Shown here piece by piece: positions 46,936 through 59,020 of a stretch of DNA of 64,000 nt (position 1 is the stretch's first letter; each line of letters begins with the position of its first letter). This DNA comes from Cordylochernes scorpioides. Its lineage: Eukaryota; Arthropoda; Arachnida; Pseudoscorpiones; Chernetidae. The stretch is taken from positions 144,166,478 through 144,230,477 of the forward strand of contig CP092863.1 of the NCBI GenBank assembly GCA_030710605.1. The letters run 5' to 3'. The translations under genes and the position numbers were made by a program. The notes below the pieces were generated by a model. That model was given only the letters and a program-made list of their open reading frames with translations, was not told the DNA's origin and made no database searches.

Positions 46936-47084
46936 ATAAAACGTGATTATGTTTAAATAGTGAAAAGACAATTTTCACTTCATATATAATCGTTGAGTTA
47001 ATACTCCATAGAGAAGTTGATGTATGAATATACCTATACCGAGTGTATCAATAAAAGAGATAAACAAATTTTAAAATTTAAAAA

Positions 47085-47400
47085 AGAAAAAAAGGCATCT
47101 CCTTATCGTGCAACTGAAATTTTCTTGATGGTTTGCACCATCTATCGAAATAAATATCAAATATTCGTTAATTTTGAATTATTCAAAAATTGGCCAAATA
47201 TCAATTTTTGATTAATCAAGAAAAACTAACCCACGTACGCGTTTCGGGCTGTTGGCCCTCGTCAGCGTGGTGCAGGCTGTACCTCAACGACTCAAAAACT
47301 GGTTATTCAGGCATCCTGACAAATCATGAAATGGGTAGATAAGGCCAGACATACGTGAGAAAGCGAAACAATGTGATGGAGATGTCCTTTTTTTGATAAT
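47085..47400 (+). mobile_element. Hammerhead-family unit
   Basis: From AAAGGCATCTCCTTATCGTG through TTGATTAATCAAGAAAAAC to the ribozyme and on to TCAGGCATCCTGACAAATCA, ending near GGAGATGTCC. The outer ends are inverse matches (GGCATCTCC and GGAGATGTCC), so the unit is a terminal inverted repeat or collapsed foldback. Related to one arm of 33219-33772. Confidence 0.75.
47231..47270 (-). ncRNA. Hammerhead ribozyme, type I, all core bases intact
   Basis: Read on the minus strand from 47270: stem I strand CCACG, core CTGACGA (47265-47259), stem II GGGC with loop CAACA and GCCC, core GAAA (47245-47242), then CGCG and TA, then the other stem I strand CGTGG (47235-47231). Stem I has five and stem II four Watson-Crick pairs. 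Helix III can form only two pairs (A15.1-U16.1 and C-G), but ACGCGT is self-complementary, so two RNAs could share a six-pair helix. The predicted cut follows the A at 47236. Short helix III hammerheads of this sort are known from Penelope-like elements. I have not folded it by computer. Confidence 0.82.
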
Positions 47401-47579
47401 TTATGTAGTTTCTCCTAATACAATATCATATTTGTACTATTTTTCACATCCTAAAATGTTTTTTAAAGATATAAGATATTTAAAGAAGCGTGGTTTGTTT
47501 CTTCAAAGTGAGTTAACGCTAGGGTTGAAATCACCATCTTTAGGTATCGCTACATTTGAATTAGCGGAAGTCTAACCAT

Positions 47580-48148
47580 GATCATCATTACCTCAGAGGC
47601 TATCATCATAAAAGTAATGGCATCCACTTCCCTTCTATCCAATCTTCATTAAACCTTGTCCCTTTAATTAACCCCATTTAACTCGTCTTTTTAAAACTTT
47701 GCGGTTGAAATAATGAAATGTTATTTGCAGAAAATATGGATAATAAATTAAGGCTTTAGATTACCCTTCTTTGCATATTAGCTAATTGTATGCAAATCCC
47801 GTGAGAGGTTTTACATAATTGAATTAGATAAACTGGAACATTAGAGCCTCAATTGTACATACGATGAAGATATTTTGGGATATTTCTAAAGAGAAATTAA
47901 TATTATGAGAAAGAATAAACTTGAATTTTATTATTGGTTCGCGAAATTTAACTCTTGTTTTATTAAATTAAAATAAATATTTATTTTGTCGTTTTATCTT
48001 TAAATGATGCGAAAAATCGTGACGCGCAAGAAATAAACAAGAACTATATTGAAATAACCAATATATTATTATAAAGTATTATATAGTAGTTTTTTATGAT
48101 CATTATTCTATTATTTTATCTAACATTTTTCTGTAGGATTTTAAACTC
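47580..48148. other. AT-rich sequence, nothing recognised
   Basis: No gene, array or inverted repeat seen. Confidence 0.45.
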
Positions 48149-48822
48149 ATGGACAAAACTTAAGGAAGTTGTACCTTTTAGCATGTATATAGGGATTTAG
48201 ACAATAACTCTGAAAGATATTACAGTGACCTTTATTGAAGACACACCAGATAACCAAGTGTGTATACAATCATAGACAAAACTTAAGGAAGTTGTACCTT
48301 TTAGCATGTATATCGGGATTGAGACAATAACTCTGAAAGATATTACAGTGACCTTTATTGAAGACATACGAGATAACCAAGTGTTTATACACTCATGGAC
48401 AAAACTTAAGGAAGTTGTAGCATGTATATCGGGATTCAGACAAAAACTCTGAAAGATATTACAGTGACCTTTATTGAAGACATACGAGATAACCAAGTGT
48501 TTATACACTCATGGACAAAACTTAAGGAAGTTGTAGCATGTATATCGGGATTCAGACAATAACTCTGAAAGATATTACAGTGACCTTTATTGAAGATACA
48601 CGAGATAACCAATATACACTCATGGACAATACTTAAGGGAGTTGTACCTTTCAGCATGTATATCGGGATTCAGACAATAACTCTGAAAGATACTACAGTG
48701 GCCTTTATTGAAGACACACGAGATAACCAAGTGTTAACAAAATTGTCTATGTCTCCTTAAAAAAAGACGACCTACGATATCAAACAATTTCCACTTCCTT
48801 AGGTTTTGTCCGTGAGTGTAAA
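48149..48822 (+). mobile_element. TIR element with internal repeats, best-defined copy
   Basis: Starts ACTCATGGACAAAACTTAAG and ends with the inverse, CTTAGGTTTTGTCCGTGAG. Five units of about 110-125 bp lie between, the last followed by the unique tail AAAATTGTCTATGTCTCC and AAGACGACC. Single-copy tail plus inverted ends define one mobile unit. Confidence 0.82.
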
Positions 48823-49044
48823 TACTTGTTCGATTACTCCAAGATATTATGGGTATGATGTAAGACTAATTCATAAAAAAATGAGGAAATATAATCGAGG
48901 TAATACACTCTTGGTATTCTTGTCTGGATACGCTTCATTGTTAACGATGACAAAAACATACAGAACGTATTTCTATAGCATTGTTAAATGAACCCGCTGT
49001 AAACTAAAGAAAGATTTATTTAGAAATTATTTTTTACAGGTGGT

Positions 49045-49560
49045 GATGATGGTGCGAATCACAAGTATTTCATGATAATTATGGTGAGTAGAAGTTGTTG
49101 ACTGCTTTTATTGTAAGTGCACCACATGTCTACATATAGTACAGGCTATGATAATCATGGTGAGTAGATAGTAACTGTTTCTACTGTAAGTATACCACAT
49201 GTTTATTCATGGTAATAGCCATGATAATCATGGTGAGTAAAGTTGTTGACTGCTTTTATTGTAAGTGCAACACATGTCTACCTATAGTACAGGCCATGAT
49301 AATCATGGTGAGTAGATAGTAACTGTTTCTACTGTAAGTATACCACATGTTTATTCATGGTAATAGCCATGATAATCATGGTGAGTAAAGTTGTTGACTG
49401 CTTTTATTGTAAGTGCAACACATGTCTACCTATAGTACAGGCCATGATAATCATGGTGGGTAGATAGTGACTGTTTCTACTGTAAGTATACCACATTTCT
49501 ATACATGGTACAGGCCATGCAAATCATGGTGGGTAGATATTGTTGACGGTTTCTACTGTA
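49045..49560 (-). repeat. Tandem array made from the SINE tail
   Basis: Units of about 75-77 bp each contain CATGATAATCATGG and an ACTGTAAG or ATTGTAAG segment. Two alternating types give a 153 bp dimer repeat. The units match the 3' part of the adjoining SINE at 49490-49790. Confidence 0.8.
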
Positions 49561-49790
49561 AGTACACCACATGTCTACACATGGTAGAAAGTAGTTCGAC
49601 TTTTTCACTTATAAATGTGCCAGAGTCACGTTTGGTTACTTGAACTCGCTGGTGGGATTAATCCTTTACATGAATCGGAGACATTAATGGGCTTTTTTTC
49701 TGATTATAAAAAAAGTGTTCCATATGGGATTCGATCCCGGGACGTAGCGGACGAAATCCAACGTTTAGACCACTAATCCACCGACCTTCC
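49490..49790 (-). mobile_element. tRNA-derived SINE, family 1
   Basis: Head with GGGATTCGATCCCGG near 49728 and body with TGTGCCAGAGTCACG. Its tail runs into the tandem array. Confidence 0.75.
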
Positions 49791-49929
49791 CAGAAGATGT
49801 TTTGAACTCGCCAATTTGGTTGTTTCAACTTTGTAATTCGCCTGATACTTCTAGATTGTAGAGATGGTCAATAGACAGCGCATAATTTGCAAATATTGAT
49901 TATTAGTCCTAGTTGCAATAACACATGAA

Positions 49930-50020
49930 AACTCCGAGGATAAGTTTCTTTATTTCACAAATGATATCTCGAGCTTTCGGGTATCGTAAACCCTTCGACA
50001 GGAGTGTATAAGACCAAATG
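49930..50020 (-). mobile_element. Retroposon-end motif
   Basis: Minus strand: CCTGTCGAAGGGTTTACG, complementary CCC, then GAAAGCTCGAG. Same stem-plus-GAAAG pattern as 18163-18377. Confidence 0.4.
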
Positions 50021-50519
50021 AATCACAGTTTTTAGCTATTATTTATATATGGTATGTTATTTACATATTTTAAAATATGCAAAATATTTTAATTAACATG
50101 AATATTTTATGCCTGAGTTAAATATTATATTTTATATATACAAAACAAGTGAGAAATATACTATTGCTTATCTGGAATGTAGTTTTACGTATCAGGGTTG
50201 TGTATTAAACTATTGTATACTTCTGGGATATCTAGATGTCTATTGATGCTCTGGTGTTTCGTGGATACTTTGGCTTCAAGAATTAGTCTTTTATGCTTAT
50301 TGTTTATGTTGGTGTATTAGGTTTTTGGTTTGGCTAAGTTAAAAGTATGGCCTGTTGTCCTACTGCACGTGTTACAGACCATGATAATCATGGTGGGTAG
50401 TTGTTGTTGTTGTCATATCCAATGAAGAGCCTCATATGTTCTCATGCATCTCTATAACAGCAGTCGCAATATGGTGGGTAGTTTGAGACTACTTTTACTG
50501 CAAGTGCACTACATGTCTA

Positions 50520-51960
50520 CACATTTGGAAAGTAAATCGACTTTTTCTCAATTACCAGTTAAAAACTGTATGTCTACTACACATTGGGAAAGTATGATTC
50601 GAATCGTTCACTTGCCAGTTTAAAAACTGTATGTATACACATTTGGAAGGCAATTCGAATTTTCTCACTTACCAGTTTGAAAACTGTATGTATACACATT
50701 TGTGGAAAGCAATTCGAATTTTTCTCACTTACCAGTTTGAAAACTGTATGTATACACATTTGTGGAAAGCAATTCGAATTTTCTCACTTACCAGTTTGAA
50801 AACTGTATGTATACACATTTGTGGAAAGCGATTCGAATTTTTCTCACTTACCAGTTTGAAAACTGTATGTATAAACATTTGTGGAAAGCAATTCGAATTT
50901 TCTCACCTACCAGTTTGAAAACTGTATGTATACACATTTGTGGAAAGCAATTCGAATTTTCCCACTTACCAGTTTGAAAACTGTATGTATACACATTTGG
51001 AAGGCAATTCGAATTTTCTCACTTACCAGTTTTGAAAACTGTATGTATACACATTTGGAGGGCAATTCGAATTTTTCTCACTTACCAGTTTGAAAACTGT
51101 ATGTATACACATTTGGAAGGCAATTCGAATTTTTCTCACTTACCAGTTTGAAAACTGCATGTATACACATTTGGAAGGCAATTCGAATTTTTCTCACTTA
51201 CCATTTTGAAAACTGTATGTATACACATTTGGAAGGCAATTCGAATTTTTCTCACTTACCAGTTTGAAAACTGCATGTATACACATTTGGAAGGCAATTC
51301 GAATTTTTCTCACTTACCAGTTTGAAAACTGTATGTATACACATTTGGAAGGCAATTCGAATTTTTCTCACTTACCAGTTTGAAAACTGTATGTATACAC
51401 ATTTGGAAGGCAATTCGAATTTTTCTCACTTACCATTTTGAAAACTGTATGTATACACATTTGGAAGGCAATTCGAATTTTTCTCACTTACCAGTTTGAA
51501 AACTGTATGTATACACATTTGGAAGGCAATTCGAATTTTTCTCACTTACCAGTTTGAAAACTGTATGTATACACATTTGGAAGGCAATTCGAATTTTTCT
51601 CACTTACCAGTTTGAAAACTGTATGTATACACATTTGGAAGGCAATTCGAATTTTTCTCACTTACCAGTTTGAAAACTGTATGTATACACATTTGGAAGG
51701 CAATTCGAATTTTTCTCACTTACCAGTTTGAAAACTGTATGTATACACATTTGGAAGGCAATTCGAATTTTACTCACTTACTAGTTTGAAAACTGTATGT
51801 ATACACATTTGGAAGGCAATTCGAATTTTTCTCACTTACCAGTTTGAAAACTGTATGTATACACATTTGGAAGGCAATTCGAATTTTACTCACTTACTAG
51901 TTTGAAAACTGTATGTATACACATATTTAGAAGGCAATTCGAATTTCTCTCACTTACAAA
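50520..51960 (+). repeat. Satellite array, 59-60 bp unit, about 24 copies
   Basis: The unit reads through CAGTTTGAAAACTGTATGTA, CACATTTGGAAGGCAATTCG and TTTTCTCACTTAC. Early copies have TTTGTGGAAAGC, later ones TTTGGAAGGC, and later ones are almost identical. CAGTTT-GAAAACTG is itself a small palindrome. Confidence 0.93.
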
Positions 51961-52239
51961 TATAAAAACTACAGAAATTATCCCAAAATGAGTTTCTTTT
52001 TATCAAATTATTTCTCCATCGGACTACCTGTAGCGACTTCTAACAAAATGATATGTTTATACTTCTATAAATCATATATTTCTCTATTCAAGGATACAAG
52101 ATACAATTATGAAAAACGTCTAAAACTACAGAAAAACTCTCACAATTATATATATATATTTATTTTTATAACTTACCAGTTTACCAGAAACCCATACTAT
52201 ATGATATTTTGCTAGTTTATGATATTTATAACAATGAAT

Positions 52240-52565
52240 AACGTGTGAAGGTTATTTATATATTAAAACAAAGTGTTTATAATATGATGCACTAGCGCGC
52301 CATCTGTTATCAAATTTCGAAACTATTTTAAAGGCGTAAGATTCTTTTTTTTTTAATTAAACAATTTCTATTGCCCTTACTGCAATGGAAAAGCCAGGCC
52401 CTCCCTTTATTTTTTCCATTGCAGTAAGGACAGTAGAAATTGTTTAATTTCAAAAAAGAATCTTTAAAATAGTTCGAAATTTGAAAACAAATTGTACAAT
52501 ACGGGATTCAATCCTGGTTCATGGCTGTCGGGAATCGAGGGTGTTACCTACTCGTCCACCGACCT
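52240..52565 (-). mobile_element. SINE family 2 split by a family P foldback
   Basis: The tail is at 52240-52275 (GAATAACGTGTGAAGG) and the head with B-box-like GGGATTCAATCC (plus strand) at 52500-52565. Between them, 52278-52490 is a palindrome with GCACTAGCGCGCCATCTG, ATTGCCCTTACTGCAATGG and the inverse block. Confidence 0.78.
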
Positions 52566-52642
52566 TTTTTTGAAATGAGTTTTTACATTATTTACATATA
52601 TTTTACAATTAAAAAAAATAGGTTTCATATTTTTATTCTTTA

Positions 52643-52742
52643 NNNNNNNNNNNNNNNNNNNNNNNNNNNNNNNNNNNNNNNNNNNNNNNNNNNNNNNNNN
52701 NNNNNNNNNNNNNNNNNNNNNNNNNNNNNNNNNNNNNNNNNN
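52643..52742. other. Assembly gap of 100 N
   Basis: A fixed-size run of N, so its true length is unknown. It lies just outside the inner end of the right arm, inside a tRNA-Gly-bearing element. Confidence 0.99.
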
Positions 52743-52907
52743 TAAAAAAAAATGCATCGGCCGGGAATCGAACCCGCGTGGCAGGCGAGCATTCTACCAC
52801 TCAACCACCGATGGTTATGAGAAATGGCCATATTTGGGTATTTATTCCATTCACAAAGCAAACGGTGACAGAATTGATTAAGAATTGTTGCTTGATTATG
52901 ACGCTGA
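52743..52907 (-). mobile_element. tRNA-Gly-bearing Helitron-like element, cut by the gap
   Basis: Minus-strand start TCAGCGTCATAATCAAGC at 52907, then CTGTCACCGTTTGC and a tRNA-like part at 52753-52814 that lacks 9 bases between anticodon and T arms, a loss between two GGG runs. The 3' end lies in or beyond the gap. Confidence 0.68.
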
Positions 52908-54385
52908 TAACTGTATATATTAATTGTGAAAATTCGAAACTATTATAGACGTATATGGTTATTTTATAAATTAAACAATTTTCTACCGCCCGTAACCTTT
53001 ATTACAGTAAGGGCAGTAGAAATTGTTTAATTGTTAAAAGAACCATACGCGTCTATAATAGTTTCAAATTCTCATTACAGATGGCGCGCTAATATATCAT
53101 CTTATTGTTTATTAATTATTGAAAATATTGTCAAGTATTTCTGCAACTCCGGTCACAAGAAGCTTCATGGGACACCTGTCAATCATCATTGGACTCCGGG
53201 AGGATAGGTGTGAGGAGTTCTCGGAATCTTATCTGCAAATAAGGAAAACGTGCCGCCTTGGTGGCTGACCACTCTCATTATCTTTACCCCCCTTGGGATA
53301 TGTTGTTATCCTTATAAATACCTCTTGTATATAATTTTATTGGAGAACTAAAAGGTAAATATCCTTTATAATAAATACTTTGTCACAAAATTATATAACA
53401 CTACCACAGATTTTTTAATCATTTTTTTAATAATATCAAGAAAATATAAATAGAATTCAGAGTGTAAACACCATAATTCTTTGTTAGAGAGAGAGAGGTT
53501 TCTATATGGAGAGTTTTCAGAGTTAATAGTTAGTAAGGTAATTAGTTGTATGTACTAATTAGTGTGTTAATTGGTTGAGAAGATCAATGTATCGCCGAAA
53601 ACAACAAAGAAATTCACGTCTTTCTCTCACAAAAGGGGTAAAAATTAATTATATTTAAAGAGTGTTTTTAAAGATAAAAGTTGAACAAATTCTCTTATTT
53701 TAATTATATAAATGTATTTCTCTCCCCATTTCTTAATTAAACTATATCTAACATAAGTATTTTCCACAAATGGCAATTTTATTAATTGCGCTTTGGGAGT
53801 TCTTTTGGTAATAAATGGAAAGCAGTTTCATCTCATCATGATATTCACTGGTATCTCTCTAAGGAAATGTTTCATTCCTTTTAATTTTCTATATAAGGTT
53901 CCATTTAATCTTTATAAATTGTCTTTTTTACCAAACTGATTAAAAATCTTTTAGTTTGTCTTTAAGTTACTTTGAATTAGATTTCTGTGTTACTTAAATA
54001 TTTTGGTTAGTTTGTTGCTAAAATGTTTTGAAAAGCTAAAAGGTTTGAGTTGAAAGAATTTTGTTTTCTTTTTTATTATTCATTTAAAAATATTTTGGAA
54101 AATTTTATTGGAATATTTAACACGTTCTGTTAATTTTATTTTCTAAAATAAATGGCTATATCATCCACATTTGTTTGAACTTTCAATTGATCCTCTGATA
54201 GTATTATTCTATTAATAATTGATTTGCATACACCGTGTAAATATGCAATGTGTTGCCTTGTTACACTAATCTTTTCGAAATTGTTTTTTTTTTTTTGTAA
54301 ATAATTGTTAAGAATACAGTATAAAAATAAGAAAACTAATATTTTGATAAATGTGATAAAACACTTAGCATATAAAAACAAATAC

Positions 54386-54575
54386 ATTAATGGACAAACC
54401 TTAAGGAAGTTGTACCTTCAAGCGTATATATTATTATTTTTTAAATATTTTTTATTATTATTTTTTAAGAAGAACGTTCGAATTTATATGTATGGGAATT
54501 TCGCCGTTATATATAAAAAAAAATGGTTTATGCTTAAAATATAAAACATCCTTTTAAGTATTGTCCGTGAGTATG
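54386..54575. mobile_element. Short TIR element, right-arm copy
   Basis: Starts AATGGACAAACCTTAAGG, ends TATTGTCCGTGAGTATG. Homologue of 43678-43845, with a T-rich duplication in the middle. Confidence 0.5.
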
Positions 54576-55228
54576 TAAATTTATAAATTTATTTTTACAA
54601 ATGGTGGATAAGTGGAGTAGAAAGGTTATATACTACAACCCTTTTTGCCAAAATGACAATGTTCAATACATTTTTAAAGAAGGAAATGTTACTAGAGTGT
54701 GTAAACGGTCAGACGTGTTTGTTAAGGTTTCAAGATGCATTCTAATATATCAATCAACTACAAGAGATATAAAATATCGCATGTGTTTGTTTAATATGAA
54801 AGAAATAAAGATATATTAATTGATTCATTTCAATAATCGTTTTGCTGTTTCAGTTGCGATCTACACTCATAGACAAAACTTAAAGATGTTGTACTTTTTA
54901 GCATATATATCGAGATGATTTCTTCTAATGCATATTTGAAGGGAGAGGTGGCTCTTTTCGGTACATATACGAATGTCAACCTCCAGGCTTCTACCACATA
55001 TAGCGGGATAGAGACAATAACTCTGAAAGATATTACAGTGACCTTTATTGAAGACATGCGAGTGTGTAGTCACCAGATTGAAGCCACTAAGTGTGTATAC
55101 ACTGATAGATAAAACATTAGGAAGTTGTACCTTTTAGTATGTATATCGGGATTCAGACAATAACTCTGAAATATAACACTTTATTAAACACTTTAACCTT
55201 TATTAAAGACATTTAAAATATACAAGTA

Positions 55229-55659
55229 TCAGAGTCATCGAGCAAACAATTCTTAATCAATTCTGTCACCGTTTGCTTTTGTGAATGGAATAAATACCCA
55301 AATATGACCATTTCTTATAAGCATCGGTAGTTCAATGGCGAGAATGTTCGCCTGCCACGCGGGCGGCCCGGGTTCGATTCCCGGCCGATGCATTTTTTTT
55401 TTATAATTTTTAAAACTCATTCATTTAAACTATATTAATTTTGAAATAACTAAATGGATTGCAAAAAAATAATTAAATCAAATACCTAAACACTAATATA
55501 ATACAATTTTTGCCATTACACACTTTTTTTTCTGTAGTTTATGTGTTTCTTCTGTATTGCTATTCTATGGCACTTCTACTATTTATTATTGATGTACTTT
55601 CAGTATGAAGGATACTTCACTCGGGGGATTTCTCGGGCGAAGCCGGGTCATTCTTCTAG
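55229..55659 (+). mobile_element. Helitron-like element with tRNA-Gly-like sequence
   Basis: Starts with TC after an A (TCAGAGTCATCGAGC), ends in a CGGGCGAAGCCGGG hairpin, then TCATTCTT and CTAG before T. The A-TC...CTAG-T layout is kept. No counterpart at this point in the left arm (near 42390). Confidence 0.72.
55321..55392 (+). tRNA. tRNA-Gly(GCC)-like sequence
   Basis: The acceptor stem GCATCGG/CCGATGC pairs fully with discriminator A, the anticodon loop has GCC and the T arm with GGTTCGATTCCC is perfect. The D loop has one extra base and changes in the A box (AATGGCGAG), giving 72 positions rather than the usual 71. It is the best-kept of three copies but, being in a mobile element, may not be expressed. 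Confidence 0.68.
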
Positions 55660-56724
55660 TATGAGATAACCAAGTGTGAACAACCTCTGTCTCCTTAAGT
55701 TTTTTCCATGATATTTCTATTTCTCGATAGTATCAAATAGGTATAGGGAAATTAGAAGAAATCATTTGTGTAATAAATGTTTTTATTTTATATTTGTTCG
55801 ATGTTTATTTAAATAAGATCTTCCATTGAAAATGTAAATGGTTTCGAAAAGTTTATGAAAAGAATCTCCAATTATTCCCGCAAATATTTGTAATAAAAAT
55901 AAAAGGTGTATTGCTAAAGATATTGGTATAATAGGACCTGTTAATTGTTCAAGGTGCTACCCGTTTTTTTTATTCTAGAGATGATAAAATTAATATAGCA
56001 AATAATAAAAAAAGAATTATTCATGAAAGAAGCTCTTGCCTTTCACCACTATTCAATATTTGTACAAGTAATTCAATTTGTAGCATTGTGAAGATTGAAA
56101 ACATTTGAAAAATCGTATGAAATAAATTTCAATAGAATCCTTTGATATATTAACAAATTTAGTTTAAATATTAGCCATGTGTTTTCAACGAGTGATTATC
56201 TAATTAAAATGAAAATAAGCCATCGAAGTGACAAAGAAAATTCCTTTTTAGTGACATTAATTATCACGATTGTGTATTTATCTATTTATTTTTTGTTTAT
56301 ATTATTTATTTATCTTCAAATGTTTGTAGCGATAAAAAAAGAAGAGAACAGTATGATATCAGAATAATAAACTATTGAATAAATTCTATAAAATAGAAAA
56401 AGTAAAATTAAGTATGAAATATAATGAATGAAGACATCAAGAAGTGTTATTGCTTAGTAAGAATGTAGTTGGTAAAAATACTTTTATAGAAAATAACATT
56501 AATAAATAGGAATTATTTCGTGTTATTGGTGCATGTGTGGAAATATAGTAAAAATAAACAAACTTTAATTTTCAAAATTTTAAAATAATTACCTATTTAT
56601 AAAATGATGCAACGATATCATTTTTGTTTTTATTTTTCTTTTAACTTAATAAAAGTAGTGATCATTCAACATCTCCTGAGAATCAAGTTCATAAAAATGT
56701 CTAAGAAAAAACAATATATACTCA

Positions 56725-57085
56725 TGGACAAAACTTAAGGAAGTTGTATCTTTTAGCATGTATATCGGGATACAGACAATAACTCTGAAAGATATTACAG
56801 TGATCTTTATTGAAGACACACGAGATAACCAATATACACTCATGGACAAAACTTAAGGAAGTTGTACCTTTCAGCATGTATATCGGGATACAGACAATAA
56901 CTCTGAGAGATATTACAGTGACTTTAATTGAAGACACACGAGATAACCAATATACACTCATAGACAAAACTTAAGGAAGTTGTACCTTTTAGCATGTATA
57001 TCGGGATTCAGACAATAACTCTGAAAGATATTACAGTGACCTTTATTGAAGACATACGAGATAACCAAGTGTGAACATCCTCTGT
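56725..57085 (+). mobile_element. TIR element with internal repeats, three units
   Basis: Starts TATACTCATGGACAAAAC and ends GAGATAACCAAGTGTGAAC. Homologue of 41125-41380. Confidence 0.75.
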
Positions 57086-57863
57086 TTCCTTCGAAAATAT
57101 AACAGATGACCAGTGACATAAAAATATGAATCTTTCTTAAATATTGTCTCAATAAGTGAATATAAAATTAATATACGATCTTTTTGATGTAAATATCATG
57201 AAATAAATGAAACCAAACAACAGAACAAACATTAAAAAAAAATAGATAAGTCGAGGTAGCGTATTCCCATTGATGGACATTGTTAAACAACTTCCCCCCT
57301 TTGAATATTACCATGATAATATCATAGAATAATTTACACTTCTGGATATTTCTCCCTGAAATTATTCTAACCTGGTTATGTAACAAACTTGTGACTCTTA
57401 TGCAAAAGTATAATACAAGATGAAATTAAAAACCTCGAAACTATGAAATTCTTCAAGTTTTGTCCATGAATGTAGGCTGTAATCCAGATAGCTATAAAAC
57501 AGAGAAGGTTGGGTATATGTGGGAATGGATATCACATTACTCCTTGATTCCATAATATCCTATAATTCAATAAGGAGGGAGATTTATGACATGTGACATT
57601 TGTCATAGCGGCGTGTCCACTTTACTTGGTTGACTTATTCCCAAATATATTAATATAACACTTATATATAACTTATATACATATTTGTTATATTTAATAT
57701 ACATTTCCTTCTTGATTTAATCATTTACGGAGTATCATATACTTCGTAATTTTGAAAAAAGGAATTTTATGATTAAATACTATAATTTATTTATTCCAAA
57801 CATCAAATCGCTATATCTTTCAAGATACATATATGCTCAATATAACTTATTCACATATATTTA

Positions 57864-58001
57864 TGAAAATTCGAAACTATTCTAGACGTGTATGATTCTT
57901 TTTAAACTTAAACAATTTCTACTGCCCTTACTGCGATGGAAAAATTAATGGGAGGGCCTGGCTCATCAGTGGTGAACCCTCCTAGCGGTTTCGCCAGTTT
58001 A
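57864..58001 (+). mobile_element. Family P half copy, right arm only
   Basis: GAAAATTCGAAACTATTC through CTACTGCCCTTACTGC to the CCCTCCTAGCGG side. The left arm reads straight through at about 40355-40370, so it inserted after the duplication or was lost on the left. Confidence 0.7.
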
Positions 58002-58289
58002 ATTTATTTATATTATATTATATTTATATATGAAATTATTTTAAAAACCTATTTGCACAGTCTGGAAATACCTTCCTCTTTTTCTAATTAATTATTGAAT
58101 ACAATTTCACTGTTTGTAATATTTTATCATATTATCTATGCGTTATAAATTTACAATAAAACTTAACAATTCGTTTTCATTTTTGATTAAAGCAATCTTA
58201 GTTCTAAAAGGTTGCTTATTTCATTTACTATAAACGTAAATTTTATTGTGTTAATATTTATAACTAAATTATTCTTTGTCAATTCTATC

Positions 58290-58480
58290 AGATATGAATT
58301 TTATTTCAACACACAAAACGCGATATCTCGGTTAGGGATAATTGCCCATGATTTACATTTTTTAACAGAAACAGTTATAAACATATTATACCAGAAAATA
58401 CATTTAATAAAAAAAAAGAAACAATAATATATATTAGGAACTTGATCCTTCCAGGTTAGAAAGATAATTATAAATATAAG
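58290..58480 (-). mobile_element. 3' UTR of second R1-like LINE family
   Basis: Inverse of 39714-39890. Confidence 0.7.
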
Positions 58481-58599
58481 ATAGACCTCAGTATTTTTCC
58501 TTCAATATTTTAAGATATTTAACATTTTCTGAATTTTAAAATCATTTTTTCATGCACAAATTTCTCCCACCTAATTTGTATTTTAAATGATTCCAATTG

Positions 58600-59020
58600 T
58601 GATATTATAACACTATGCGGCGCTGAGTTTGTGTATACAAATATTTAATGCCTTGATAAAGGTTGGCGTTCAGCAAGCCGAATATTGGAAAAATAAATTT
58701 TTTATTAAATCTAATATATGCCTTTTTATTATATAATATATATTTATATATATTTTTTTTTTAATTAAAAAGGCATATATTGGATCAAAATATCATTTAT
58801 TTTACCAATATTTCAGTTGGCTGAACGGCAACCTTTATCAAGGTGTTATAACATATTTAATGTGTGTCAACAACAAACTCAGCGCCACATAACGTCAACA
58901 GAATTAAGTTTAAAAATATTTTGTTACTTTAAAATGTTTGATAAAGGTTGGCGTTCAGCCAACTGAAATATTGGTAAAATAAATGATATTTTGATCCCAT
59001 ATATTTATTTTTATTTAAAT
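58600..59020. mobile_element. Cluster of Penelope-like 3' ends
   Basis: A plus-strand end at 58600-58740 (TTGATAAAGGTTGGCGTTC) matches the left arm. An inverted pair (58765-58880 minus, 58935-59020 plus) follows and encloses about 60 bp. The pair is not seen at 39430 in the left arm. Confidence 0.65.

Larger units (their letters stand above)
54862..55712 (+). mobile_element. TIR element with internal repeats, interrupted
   Basis: Begins TACACTCATAGACAAAAC. Repeat units run to about 55190 and a last part with GATAACCAAGTGTGAACAAC resumes at 55661. A Helitron-like element (55229-55659) separates them. Confidence 0.68.

Noticed and set aside
48806-48991. 61-codon frame after the TIR element
   Set aside because: Starts inside the element terminus and shows no motif or conserved context.
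50584-51093. Overlapping short frames in the 59 bp array
   Set aside because: Frames on both strands arise from the same tandem unit; no start context or conserved unique part.
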